Below, piece by piece: positions 14,823 to 22,394 of a stretch of DNA of 25,343 nt (positions are counted from its first letter, which is position 1; each line of letters begins with the position of its first letter). Source of the DNA: Novimethylophilus sp036504375 (GTDB taxonomy: Bacteria > Pseudomonadota > Gammaproteobacteria > Burkholderiales > Methylophilaceae); contig NZ_DASXVH010000076.1 in the NCBI RefSeq assembly GCF_036504375.1, positions 1 through 25,343 on the forward strand, written 5' to 3'. The notes beneath the pieces are model-generated. The model worked only from the letters and a program-made list of their open reading frames with translations. It was not told where the DNA came from and ran no database searches. A program made the position numbers and the translations under genes.

Positions 14823-16037
14823 CTAGATGAACTTGAGCGGCTCTATGTTCCACTTTTCCGGCAGCTCATGGTTTACGATGCGGTCTGCGCCGCCATGGCC
14901 CATGGGTTTGGCGAGGTCGAGGTCGGACGGCGGAAGGTAGCTTTGCTTTTTGCTGTCGTAGATGACGCGCACTTTGGGCTGCAGCAGGTTATGCTCGGCC
15001 TGTTCGGTGACCACGCCCAGCTTCCCCGACTCCAGCCGCACCAGCGAGCCGACCGGATAGATGCCGATGCTGCGCATGAAGTGCTGCACCAGCACCGGGT
15101 TGAAGTGAAATTTGCTCCATTCGAAAATTTTCTGCAGCGCCTCGGTGGGCTCCATGCCCTTGTGGTAGCAGCGGTTGGAAGTGATCGCGTCGTACACGTC
15201 GCAAATTGCCGCCATCTGCCCCATCTGCGAGATTTCGTCGCCCTTGAGTCCTTCCGGATAACCGCTGCCGTCGTGGCGCTCGTGGTGCTGCGCCGCGACC
15301 TGGATGGCGATTTCCGAAATGCCTTCGGTTTCGGTGAGGATGCGCCGGCTTTCCACCACGTGGCATTGCATTACCCTGAACTCGTCCTCGGTAAAGCGCC
15401 CCGGCTTGTTGAGGATTTCATCGGGAATCTTCACCTTGCCGATGTCGTGCAGCAGCCCGCCGACGCCGGCCTGGCGGATGCTTTCCTTATCCATGCCGAT
15501 CGAGCGGCAGAACGATACTTGCAGCGCGCAGACGCTGACGGAATGGAAGAAAGTGTAGTTGTCCTTGTTCTTGACGCGGCACAACGACAAGATGGCCCCG
15601 GCGTTGCGCAGGATGGAGGACGTGATGTTTTCGACCACCGGCTCGACCTTCTCGATCTGCACCTGGTTGCCCAGGCGCACGTCCTGCATGATGTTGCGGA
15701 TGATCTGGTTGGCTTCGGAGTGCACCATCCTGGCCTTGCGCATCTCTTCGGAGGTGCCGACGGTGCGTACCGGCGTGTTTTCCTCGCTGGCGATGCGCAG
15801 CATTTCCTGCACCACTTCCTGCTTGACTTCCGCCGCGGTAGGGGCGTCGCTGACGTCCAGCCCCTTGGCGGTGTTGATGTAGACTTCGTGGATGCCGGCG
15901 GCGCCGATCTGGCGGATTTCACCCTCGGTTTTCAGCATGAACTGGTTGCGCAGGAAGGGATGCGCCATCCAGTCGCTGGAAAGATCCTGGATGTACATGC
16001 CTGGTTTGAGTAGGCCGACAGGGACTTTTTTTATCAT
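14823..16037 (-). CDS. HD-GYP domain protein, putative cyclic di-GMP phosphodiesterase
   Basis: The 404-residue cytoplasmic protein has an N-terminal DUF3391-type domain (about residues 3-130; KVPVGLLKPGMYIQDL). The HD-GYP domain follows (about 155-335). Catalytic features are intact: YTFFHS with His165, HDIGK with His197-Asp198, HHERHDGSGYP at 251-261 with the GYP at 259-261, and a later ICDVYDAIT. Such enzymes degrade c-di-GMP and affect motility or biofilm state. No membrane or sensor domain is seen. It lies 65 bases after the formate dehydrogenase alpha gene across a long hairpin, so it probably has separate or attenuated expression. Confidence 0.92.
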   Translation of the reverse strand: MIKKVPVGLLKPGMYIQDLSSDWMAHPFLRNQFMLKTEGEIRQIGAAGIHEVYINTAKGLDVSDAPTAAEVKQEVVQEMLRIASEENTPVRTVGTSEEMRKARMVHSEANQIIRNIMQDVRLGNQVQIEKVEPVVENITSSILRNAGAILSLCRVKNKDNYTFFHSVSVCALQVSFCRSIGMDKESIRQAGVGGLLHDIGKVKIPDEILNKPGRFTEDEFRVMQCHVVESRRILTETEGISEIAIQVAAQHHERHDGSGYPEGLKGDEISQMGQMAAICDVYDAITSNRCYHKGMEPTEALQKIFEWSKFHFNPVLVQHFMRSIGIYPVGSLVRLESGKLGVVTEQAEHNLLQPKVRVIYDSKKQSYLPPSDLDLAKPMGHGGADRIVNHELPEKWNIEPLKFI

Positions 16038-16041
16038 GATT

Positions 16042-16102
16042 CATCTGCCGCGAAAAAGCACGAAAACCAGATTCTACTGATTTTCGCGCTTCACGGCAGA
16101 TG
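16042..16102. repeat. Long imperfect hairpin directly after the formate dehydrogenase alpha gene
   Basis: The outer arms CATCTGCCG (16042-16050) and CGGCAGATG (16094-16102) match perfectly. An inner arm, AAGCACGAAAA, pairs with TTTTCGCGCTT with a single mismatch around a loop near 16067-16080. The structure fills the whole gap from the dehydrogenase stop codon almost to the HD-GYP start. It has no T-run on the minus strand beyond the stem, so it is not a classic terminator. It may be a repeat-family element, an mRNA 3'-end stabiliser or a partial transcription barrier. Confidence 0.65.
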
Positions 16103-18883
16103 TTAAGCGGCGACAGGTTCGGTGTGGTAACCGAGTTCCTCAGGCGCTTCGCCGCCACGGCTGATTCTTACCGCGCAATACTTGACCTCGGCGATCTTGG
16201 CGTAGGGGTCCAGCGCCTGGTTGGTGAGCTTGTTCGCCGCCGCTTCGTAGTAGCAGAAGGGGATGAACACCGAACCGCGCGGGATACCGTCGTCGGCGCG
16301 CGCAAACAGCGAGACCTTGCCACGACGCGATTCCACCGTCAGCACTTCGCCGGGCTCGGCGCCGGCCGCATCCAGGTCCAGCGGGTGGATGCTCACCGTA
16401 GGCGCCGGCTCGATCGCGTCCAGCACCGTCGCACGGCGCGTCATCGAGCCGGTGTGCCAGTGCTCGAGCTGGCGGCCGGTGATGAGCACCATCGGGAAAT
16501 CGCCGTCCGGGCGTTCGTCGGCCGGGATGATATCCGCCGGTACCAGCCTGGCGCGGCCGTTGGGGCGCGGGAACTCGTCGGTGAAGATGACTTCCTCGCC
16601 CGGATCGCCTTCATGTTCGCACGGGTAGGTGACGGCGCCCTCGTTCTCCAGCCGTTCCCAGGTAATGCCGGCGATGGATTGCATGGCCTGGCGCATTTCG
16701 TTGAATACTTCCCTGGCGCCGTTGTAGTTCCAGTTCAGGCCCAGGCGACGGGCGATTTCCTGAATGATCCACAAATCCTGGCGCGCGTCGCCCGGCGGAT
16801 CGATGGCCTGGCGGCCAAGCTGGACGATGCGGTCGGTGTTGGTGAAGGTGCCGGTTTTCTCGGCATAGGACGAGGCCGGCAGGATGACGTCGGCGAAATA
16901 GGCCGTCTCCGTCATGAAGATATCCTGCACGATGAGGTGTTCCAGGCGGGCCAGACCTCCGCGTGCATGGTTGCTGTTGGGGTCGGACATCGCCGGGTTT
17001 TCGCCCTCGACGTACAGGCCCTTGATATGGCCTTCGTAGGCGGCATCCATGATTTCCACCACGGTGAGCCCGGGCTGGCTGTCGAGCTTGATGTCCCACA
17101 GCTTCTCGAACTTCTCGTGCGCCTCCGGATTGTCCACGCGCAGGTAGTCGGGGAAGCACATCGGGATCAGGCCGACGTCGGATGCGCCCTGCACGTTGTT
17201 CTGGCCGCGCAAAGGATGCAGGCCGGTGCCGCGGCGTCCGATCTGGCCGGTGACCATGGACAGCGCGATCAGGCAACGTGCGTTGTCGGTGCCGTGCACG
17301 TGCTGCGATACGCCCATGCCCCACAGGATCATCGAGCCCTTGGACGTGGCATACAGACGTGCTACCTCGCGCAAGGTCTGGGCGGAAATACCGCAAACCG
17401 GCTCCATTGCCTCGGGCGTATAGCCCTTGACGTTTTCCTTGAGCGCTTCAAAATTCTCGGTGCGGTTCTTGACGAATTCTTGGTCCACCAGACCCTCGGT
17501 GACGATCACGTTGAGCATCGCGTTGAGCATCGCCACGTCGGTGTCCGGCTTGAACGGCAGATGGTACGCGGCGTGGCGCGCCAGTTCGGTACGGCGCGGG
17601 TCCATCAGGATGAGCTTGGTGGTGCCTTTCTTGACGGCGTTCTTGATGAAGGTGGCTGCAACCGGATGGTTGATGATGGGGTTGGAGCCGATGACGATCA
17701 CCACCTCGGCATGTTGCACGTCGGCCACCGGGTTGGATACCGCGCCGGAGCCCACGCCTTCCAGCAGCGCCACTACGGAAGAAGCATGGCACAGGCGCGT
17801 GCAGTGGTCGACGTTGTTGGTGCCGAAACCGGCGCGCACCAGTTTCTGGAACAGATAGGCTTCCTCGTTGCTGCCCTTGGCCGAGCCGAAACCGGCCAGC
17901 GCATATTTGCCGTCGCGCGCGATGATTTTCTTCAGGCCGTCGGCGGCATAATCCAGCGCTTCATCCCAGCTTGCCTCGCGGAAGGCGGCGAACGGGTTGG
18001 CCGGATCCATCTCGGCTTCGGAATCCTTGGCTATGCCGGGCTTGCGGATCAGCGGCACGGTGAGGCGCTGCTTGTGCGCCGGATAGTCGAAGCCGTAGCG
18101 GCCTTTTACGCATAGTCTGCCGTGGTTGGCGGGGCCGTCGCGACCGGTGACGCTGATGATCTTGTTGTCCTTGATGTGGTAGGTGAGCTGGCAGCCGACG
18201 CCGCAGAACGGGCAGCCGGAGTCCACGCTTTTGTCTGGCACCACCAGCGCTGCGCCGTTGCCGGGGGACAAGGCACCGGTGGGGCAGGCCTGCACGCATT
18301 CGCCGCAGGACACGCAGGTGGAATCACCCATCGGGTCGCCCTGATCGAACACGATTTCGGCATGGCTGCCGCGGAAAGCGTAGCCGATGACGTCGTTGAC
18401 TTCGACTTCGCGGCAGGCGCGCACGCAGCGGCCGCACTGGATGCAGGCGTCGAGGTTGACGGCGATGGCCGGGTTGGACAGGTCGGCGTCCGGCGACAGG
18501 CGCGGCGCGAAGCGGGGATTGGATACGCCCATTTTTCGCGCCCAGGTCTTGAGCTCGTTGTCCAGCGAATAGTCTTTCTCCGGCATGTCGGAGAGCAGCA
18601 GTTCCAGCACCATTTTCTGCGAAGCCAAAGCGCGGTCGCTGGTGGAGCTCACTTCCATATCCGGTGCCGGGGCGCGGCAGCAGGAAGGCGCCAGTACGCG
18701 CTCGCCCTTGATTTCCACCATGCAGGCACGGCAATTGCCGTCAGGACGCAGGCCATCCTTGTAGCACAGGTGGGGAATTTCCACGCCGTTGCGGTGCGCG
18801 GCCTGAATGATAGTTTCCCCCTCGATGGCCTCGATCTTGTCACCATTGAGCGAGAAAGGGATGGTTTTTACCGGAGCGTTCAT
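16103..18883 (-). CDS. fdh1A: NAD-dependent formate dehydrogenase alpha subunit (Mo/W bis-pterin)
   Basis: The 926-residue catalytic subunit oxidises formate to CO2 and passes electrons through iron-sulfur clusters to the beta subunit. Domains in order: a 2Fe-2S plant-type domain (Cys40, Cys51, Cys54, Cys68); a bacterial ferredoxin domain (CIQCGRC from 147; CVSCGEC from 190); a molybdopterin domain with a 4Fe-4S site (Cys224, Cys227, Cys231, Cys258); and the metal-ligand region CTRLCH, where Cys365-His366 match the Sec/Cys-His pair of formate dehydrogenases. A molybdopterin dinucleotide-binding C-terminal domain follows. I see no HxxxCxxC motif of the extra NuoG-type cluster. ATG 18883 is favoured because AGGTGA lies five bases upstream; GTG 18892 is the alternative. 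Mo versus W is not decided. Confidence 0.93.
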   Translation of the reverse strand: MNAPVKTIPFSLNGDKIEAIEGETIIQAAHRNGVEIPHLCYKDGLRPDGNCRACMVEIKGERVLAPSCCRAPAPDMEVSSTSDRALASQKMVLELLLSDMPEKDYSLDNELKTWARKMGVSNPRFAPRLSPDADLSNPAIAVNLDACIQCGRCVRACREVEVNDVIGYAFRGSHAEIVFDQGDPMGDSTCVSCGECVQACPTGALSPGNGAALVVPDKSVDSGCPFCGVGCQLTYHIKDNKIISVTGRDGPANHGRLCVKGRYGFDYPAHKQRLTVPLIRKPGIAKDSEAEMDPANPFAAFREASWDEALDYAADGLKKIIARDGKYALAGFGSAKGSNEEAYLFQKLVRAGFGTNNVDHCTRLCHASSVVALLEGVGSGAVSNPVADVQHAEVVIVIGSNPIINHPVAATFIKNAVKKGTTKLILMDPRRTELARHAAYHLPFKPDTDVAMLNAMLNVIVTEGLVDQEFVKNRTENFEALKENVKGYTPEAMEPVCGISAQTLREVARLYATSKGSMILWGMGVSQHVHGTDNARCLIALSMVTGQIGRRGTGLHPLRGQNNVQGASDVGLIPMCFPDYLRVDNPEAHEKFEKLWDIKLDSQPGLTVVEIMDAAYEGHIKGLYVEGENPAMSDPNSNHARGGLARLEHLIVQDIFMTETAYFADVILPASSYAEKTGTFTNTDRIVQLGRQAIDPPGDARQDLWIIQEIARRLGLNWNYNGAREVFNEMRQAMQSIAGITWERLENEGAVTYPCEHEGDPGEEVIFTDEFPRPNGRARLVPADIIPADERPDGDFPMVLITGRQLEHWHTGSMTRRATVLDAIEPAPTVSIHPLDLDAAGAEPGEVLTVESRRGKVSLFARADDGIPRGSVFIPFCYYEAAANKLTNQALDPYAKIAEVKYCAVRISRGGEAPEELGYHTEPVAA

Positions 18884-18888
18884 GGCGG

Positions 18889-18894
18889 TCACCT
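18889..18894 (-). promoter_or_regulatory. Ribosome binding site deciding the fdh1A start
   Basis: AGGTGA on the minus strand overlaps the beta-subunit stop codon and stands five bases before ATG 18883. This strong Shine-Dalgarno site favours that ATG over the GTG at 18892, which lies inside it. Confidence 0.65.
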
Positions 18895-20575
18895 ACTTGA
18901 ATTCATCAGCAAAGTATTTCATTACGCAGCGCAGCGGATTGGGCGCAGCCTGACCCAGGCCGCATATGGATGCGTCCATCATAGCCGCGGAAAGTTCCTC
19001 CAACAATGGCTGATTCCACTGCGATTTTTCCATCAGCGCCGCGGCCTTGGCAGTGCCGACGCGGCAGGGCGTGCACTGGCCGCAGGATTCATCCTCGAAG
19101 AATTTCATCGCGTTAACCGCCAGATCGCGCGCGCGGTCGTGGTTGGAGAACACCACCACTGCGGCGGAGCCGATGAAGCAGCCGTACTGGTTCAAGGTGT
19201 CGAAGTCCAGCGGAATGTCGCCCAAGCTTGCCGGCAATATGCCGCCCGAGGCGCCGCCGGGGAAGTAGCCGTAGAACTCGTGGCCGTCCAGCATGCCGCC
19301 GCAGTATTCGTCGATCAGCTCGCGCATGGTGATGCCGGCCGGCGCGAGGTGCACGCCCGGCTTCTTGACGCGACCGCTCACCGAGAACGAACGCAATCCC
19401 TTGCGCTCGTGGCGGCCGTGGGCGGTGAACCACTCCGGGCCTTTCTCGACGATGTCGCGCACCCAGTACACCGATTCCATGTTGTGTTCCAGCGTCGGAC
19501 GGCCGAACAGGCCTACCTGCGCCACGAACGGCGGACGCAGGCGCGGCATGCCTCTTTTCCCTTCAATAGACTCGATCATCGCCGACTCTTCGCCGCAGAT
19601 GTAGGCGCCCGCACCGCGGCGCAGATGGATTTCCGGCAGCGGGGCAGGACGGTTGCGCTGCAGGTTGGCGATTTCCTGCGTCAGGATCTTGCGGCAACCG
19701 GCGTATTCGTCGCGCAGGTAGATGTAAATCTTGTTGATGCCCACCGCCCAGGCGGCGATCAGCATGCCTTCTAGGAAACGGTGCGGGTCGAGTTCCAGGT
19801 AGTGGCGATCCTTGAAGGTGCCGGGTTCGCCTTCGTCGATGTTGACCGCCATCAGGCGCGGTGCCGGCTGCGAACTCACGATGCGCCATTTGCGGCCCAC
19901 CGGGAAACCGGCGCCGCCCAGGCCGCGCAGGCCGGAGTTTTCCATGATGCCCATCAGCTCTTCCGGCGTGCGCTTGCCGGAAATGCATTCCTGGTACAAC
20001 TGGTAGCCGCCGCCGGTTTTGTATTGTTCGTAGGAAATGTAATTTGTTACCGGCGCCTCGATACTCCTGCTTTCGACGGCCTGGAGCACGGTGTTGGTGG
20101 TGGCGTGGTCCACCGGGTTCCGGCCGACCACGGCCACCGGCGCGTGCTGGCAGCGGCCGACACAGGGCACCGGCTGCACGCGGATACCATCGCCCAGCGC
20201 CTGCTTCAGCGAGTCAATCAGGCCGTGCGCGCCGGCCATCTCGCAGCTGACGGATTCGCAAACCCTGACGGTCAGCGGCGGGGGAGGCGTCTGGCCTTCC
20301 TTGATCACGTCGAAGTGGTGGTAGAAGGTGGCGACTTCGTAAACCTCGGTCTGCGACAGCTTCATTTCTGCCGCCAGGGCGACGACATGCTTGGCGGAGA
20401 TATGGCCGAACTTGTCCTGGATTTTGTGCAGGTGTTCGATCAAGAGGTCGGGCGCACGCGATTCGCCGCTCAAGAGTTCGCTGATTTCCGCTTGTGCGAC
20501 AGGGTCGACCACGCGGCCCTTGGGCTTGCTGCGTTTTTTCCTAAGACCTTCTAACTTGATGACTTGTTCCGACAT
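18893..20575 (-). CDS. fdh1B: NAD-dependent formate dehydrogenase beta subunit, fused gamma-beta (NuoE-NuoF-like)
   Basis: The 560-residue product joins two proteins that are separate in FdsGB-type enzymes. Residues about 25-165 are the NuoE/FdsG-like thioredoxin-fold domain with a 2Fe-2S site (Cys106-x4-Cys111, Cys138-x3-Cys142). Residues about 180-560 are NuoF/FdsB-like, with the NADH site GLRGLGGAGFPVGRKW (215-230), the FMN site GAGAYICGEES (321-331), and a C-terminal 4Fe-4S site (Cys498, Cys501, Cys504, Cys538). It passes electrons from the alpha subunit to NAD+. The fused layout is that of the two-subunit FDH1 of Methylobacterium extorquens. ATG 20575 is chosen; an upstream in-frame start would overlap fhcC. 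It follows fhcC by 34 bases and ends within the ribosome site of fdh1A. Confidence 0.93.
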   Translation of the reverse strand: MSEQVIKLEGLRKKRSKPKGRVVDPVAQAEISELLSGESRAPDLLIEHLHKIQDKFGHISAKHVVALAAEMKLSQTEVYEVATFYHHFDVIKEGQTPPPPLTVRVCESVSCEMAGAHGLIDSLKQALGDGIRVQPVPCVGRCQHAPVAVVGRNPVDHATTNTVLQAVESRSIEAPVTNYISYEQYKTGGGYQLYQECISGKRTPEELMGIMENSGLRGLGGAGFPVGRKWRIVSSQPAPRLMAVNIDEGEPGTFKDRHYLELDPHRFLEGMLIAAWAVGINKIYIYLRDEYAGCRKILTQEIANLQRNRPAPLPEIHLRRGAGAYICGEESAMIESIEGKRGMPRLRPPFVAQVGLFGRPTLEHNMESVYWVRDIVEKGPEWFTAHGRHERKGLRSFSVSGRVKKPGVHLAPAGITMRELIDEYCGGMLDGHEFYGYFPGGASGGILPASLGDIPLDFDTLNQYGCFIGSAAVVVFSNHDRARDLAVNAMKFFEDESCGQCTPCRVGTAKAAALMEKSQWNQPLLEELSAAMMDASICGLGQAAPNPLRCVMKYFADEFK

Positions 20576-20609
20576 GCCTTTAATCCCCGTTTTTCTATCT
20601 TTGCCGCTC

Positions 20610-21446
20610 TCAAGCGAACACCAGAATTTCGCCCTTGCCGTCGTTAGCCAGGTCGCCTGCAAACCGTTGCACCCGGTTCCTGTCGATATTGGCGAACTTG
20701 CTGGGCAGCGCCTTGAACGACTTGAACATCAGGCTCAAGAAGGGCAGGGTATGGCTGCCGCAATCCTGGATGGTGGCATGCAGTTTGGGCTGGCTGAACA
20801 GCAGCAGCGTGCCGCGGCGCATGCCGAAGCCGACGTACTCTCCCACCGAGCCCAGCACGCCTATGGTCCCGGCCAGCATGCGCGAGGCGCAGTAGGCGCC
20901 GGCATTGCCTTCGATCAGCACGATGCCGCGCCGCATCTGGTCGCCGACGCGATCGCCCGCATTGCCGGTGATCAGCACGATGCCGCCTTTCATGCCTTTT
21001 TTGTCGCCGGGAATTGCCGAAGCCAGGAAATCGCCCGCATTGCCGTGGATGTGCAGCGTGCCGCCCGCCATACCGCTGGCGGCAAACGCATCGGCGTCGC
21101 CGTGGACGGTAATCGTGCCCTTTTTCATCTGGAAGCCGAGATAAGAGCCGGCAGCGCCATGCACGGTGATGCTGCCGCTCTGCATTTTAGAGCCGATGAA
21201 ATCCAGTTTGCCATTACCATTGCCGGTGCCGTTGTTGATGACGATGTCGCTGGCGTCGTCGCCGGCGATATCGAACAGTGCATCGGTGCGTATTTTTTGA
21301 TTACCGCTTTGCAGCTCGATGGCGGCGATCTCGCTGGCGGATTTTCCGGCCAGGTGGTCCGGCGTCAGCGGCGACAGGTCGACGCGCTGCCGGAGTCGTG
21401 TTTTCAGGGTGAAGACCAAAGGGGCCATTTGAACTGTTGCGCTCAT
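20610..21446 (-). CDS. fhcC: Formyltransferase/hydrolase complex subunit C
   Basis: The 278-residue product is homologous to the C subunit of archaeal formylmethanofuran dehydrogenase (FwdC/FmdC). It is a right-handed parallel beta-helix of the GXGXG type. Repeats of the form GxIxVxGxAGxxxG are visible from residue 90 to 210 (SITVHGAAGSYLG, TITVHGDADAF, TLHIHGNAGDFL, IVLITGNAGDRVG, IVLIEGNAGAYC). In methylotrophs it is a structural subunit of the complex that converts formyl-H4MPT to formate via methylofuran. ATG overlaps the fhcD stop as ATGA, indicating coupled translation. Confidence 0.95.
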   Translation of the reverse strand: MSATVQMAPLVFTLKTRLRQRVDLSPLTPDHLAGKSASEIAAIELQSGNQKIRTDALFDIAGDDASDIVINNGTGNGNGKLDFIGSKMQSGSITVHGAAGSYLGFQMKKGTITVHGDADAFAASGMAGGTLHIHGNAGDFLASAIPGDKKGMKGGIVLITGNAGDRVGDQMRRGIVLIEGNAGAYCASRMLAGTIGVLGSVGEYVGFGMRRGTLLLFSQPKLHATIQDCGSHTLPFLSLMFKSFKALPSKFANIDRNRVQRFAGDLANDGKGEILVFA

Positions 21447-22363
21447 GCCGTTTCTCCGCTCATGATGTCACGCAGGTGGAACTGGAACTGGCCGAGTTTG
21501 CCGCCGTAATTGCCGGCGGAAATGCGCTTGATGCCGTTCCTGGCGCCCAGTTCGCACGCGGCGGCGATACCGGCGTGCGTGGCTTTGCGCACGTCGGCAT
21601 CGGTTAGACCGTCGATGACGATTTCCATCACCGATTCGATTTCCGGCGACAGGTCGGTGCGCGTGATGCCTTTCAAGGTCGGGCAGAAGGCGTCGTTGGT
21701 GGAGGCGATCAAGGACTTGTACTTGGAGCCGACCTTGGAGCCGGAGCGCACCACGCCGCCGGGGAAGGGCATGATCACGTTCGGCACCTTTTTCATCGCC
21801 TCGACTGCGGCTTCGCACGCGGCCAAGGCCTGCGGCTGCGATTCGGCCAGGATCAGGAAATTGCCGCCGCCCACCGCGCGCACCATGCCGGTGGTTTCCT
21901 CGGTCATGAATTCGCCGTCCATCACCGGCACGCGCCAGTAGCGCTTGCCGCCGAACTGCTTGGAAGTCTGGAAGCCGTCGCCGAAGAAGCGCAGGTTTTT
22001 CCCAAGATTGATGCGGGTGACGCTGTCCGAACTGCCGTCGATGCCGGAAAACGCGGCGGTGGTGGGGCAGGTGAGGATGCATTGGCCCATGCGCGTTTCC
22101 AGCTGCTTCATCAGCACCGCGCTGCCCATCGCGAACAGCAGTACCGACACGCCGGGGCGGCCGTCGGGCGTTTCGGACGGGTCAAGCTCGCGTTCGATGC
22201 CGGCTTCGACGCCGCAGGCGATCACCGAGGTGGCAAAGCCGGTCATGGTGGCCGCCGCGATATTGGCCCATTTGTGGTTTTGCGCGGTGATGATGACGCG
22301 CGTGCCGCGCATGCCGAACGCTTCGGCGAAGGTTTCGTCGATGGTTACGCCGTTGATGATCAT
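21443..22363 (-). CDS. fhcD: Formylmethanofuran:tetrahydromethanopterin formyltransferase
   Basis: The 306-residue D subunit (Ftr homologue) transfers the formyl group from formyl-tetrahydromethanopterin to methylofuran in the cytoplasm. Recognisable family blocks are the N-terminal IDETFAEAFGMRGTRVIITA, FATSVIACGVEAGIE near residue 43, CPTTAAFSGIDG near 99, VGGGNFLILAESQ near 163, and NYGGKLGQFQFHLRDI near the C-terminus. The length fits the usual 295-310. AGGG lies seven bases before the ATG. It sits between fhcA (31-base gap) and fhcC (ATGA overlap). Confidence 0.96.
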   Translation of the reverse strand: MIINGVTIDETFAEAFGMRGTRVIITAQNHKWANIAAATMTGFATSVIACGVEAGIERELDPSETPDGRPGVSVLLFAMGSAVLMKQLETRMGQCILTCPTTAAFSGIDGSSDSVTRINLGKNLRFFGDGFQTSKQFGGKRYWRVPVMDGEFMTEETTGMVRAVGGGNFLILAESQPQALAACEAAVEAMKKVPNVIMPFPGGVVRSGSKVGSKYKSLIASTNDAFCPTLKGITRTDLSPEIESVMEIVIDGLTDADVRKATHAGIAAACELGARNGIKRISAGNYGGKLGQFQFHLRDIMSGETA

Positions 22364-22370
22364 TGCGCAG

Positions 22371-22374
22371 CCCT
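22371..22374 (-). promoter_or_regulatory. Ribosome binding site of fhcD
   Basis: AGGG on the minus strand lies seven bases upstream of the fhcD ATG and supports that start. Confidence 0.55.
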
Positions 22375-22394
22375 ATGATGAAAATTGAAAAGCC

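Noticed and set aside
16100..18115. A 671-codon open frame on the plus strand opposite the formate dehydrogenase alpha gene
   Set aside because: It is exactly antisense to a clear formate dehydrogenase; its His/Arg/Val-rich translation has no domain and reflects high GC codon bias.
18122..19774. A 550-codon plus-strand open frame across fdh1A and fdh1B
   Set aside because: It is antisense to two well-supported genes, with low-complexity composition and no motif.
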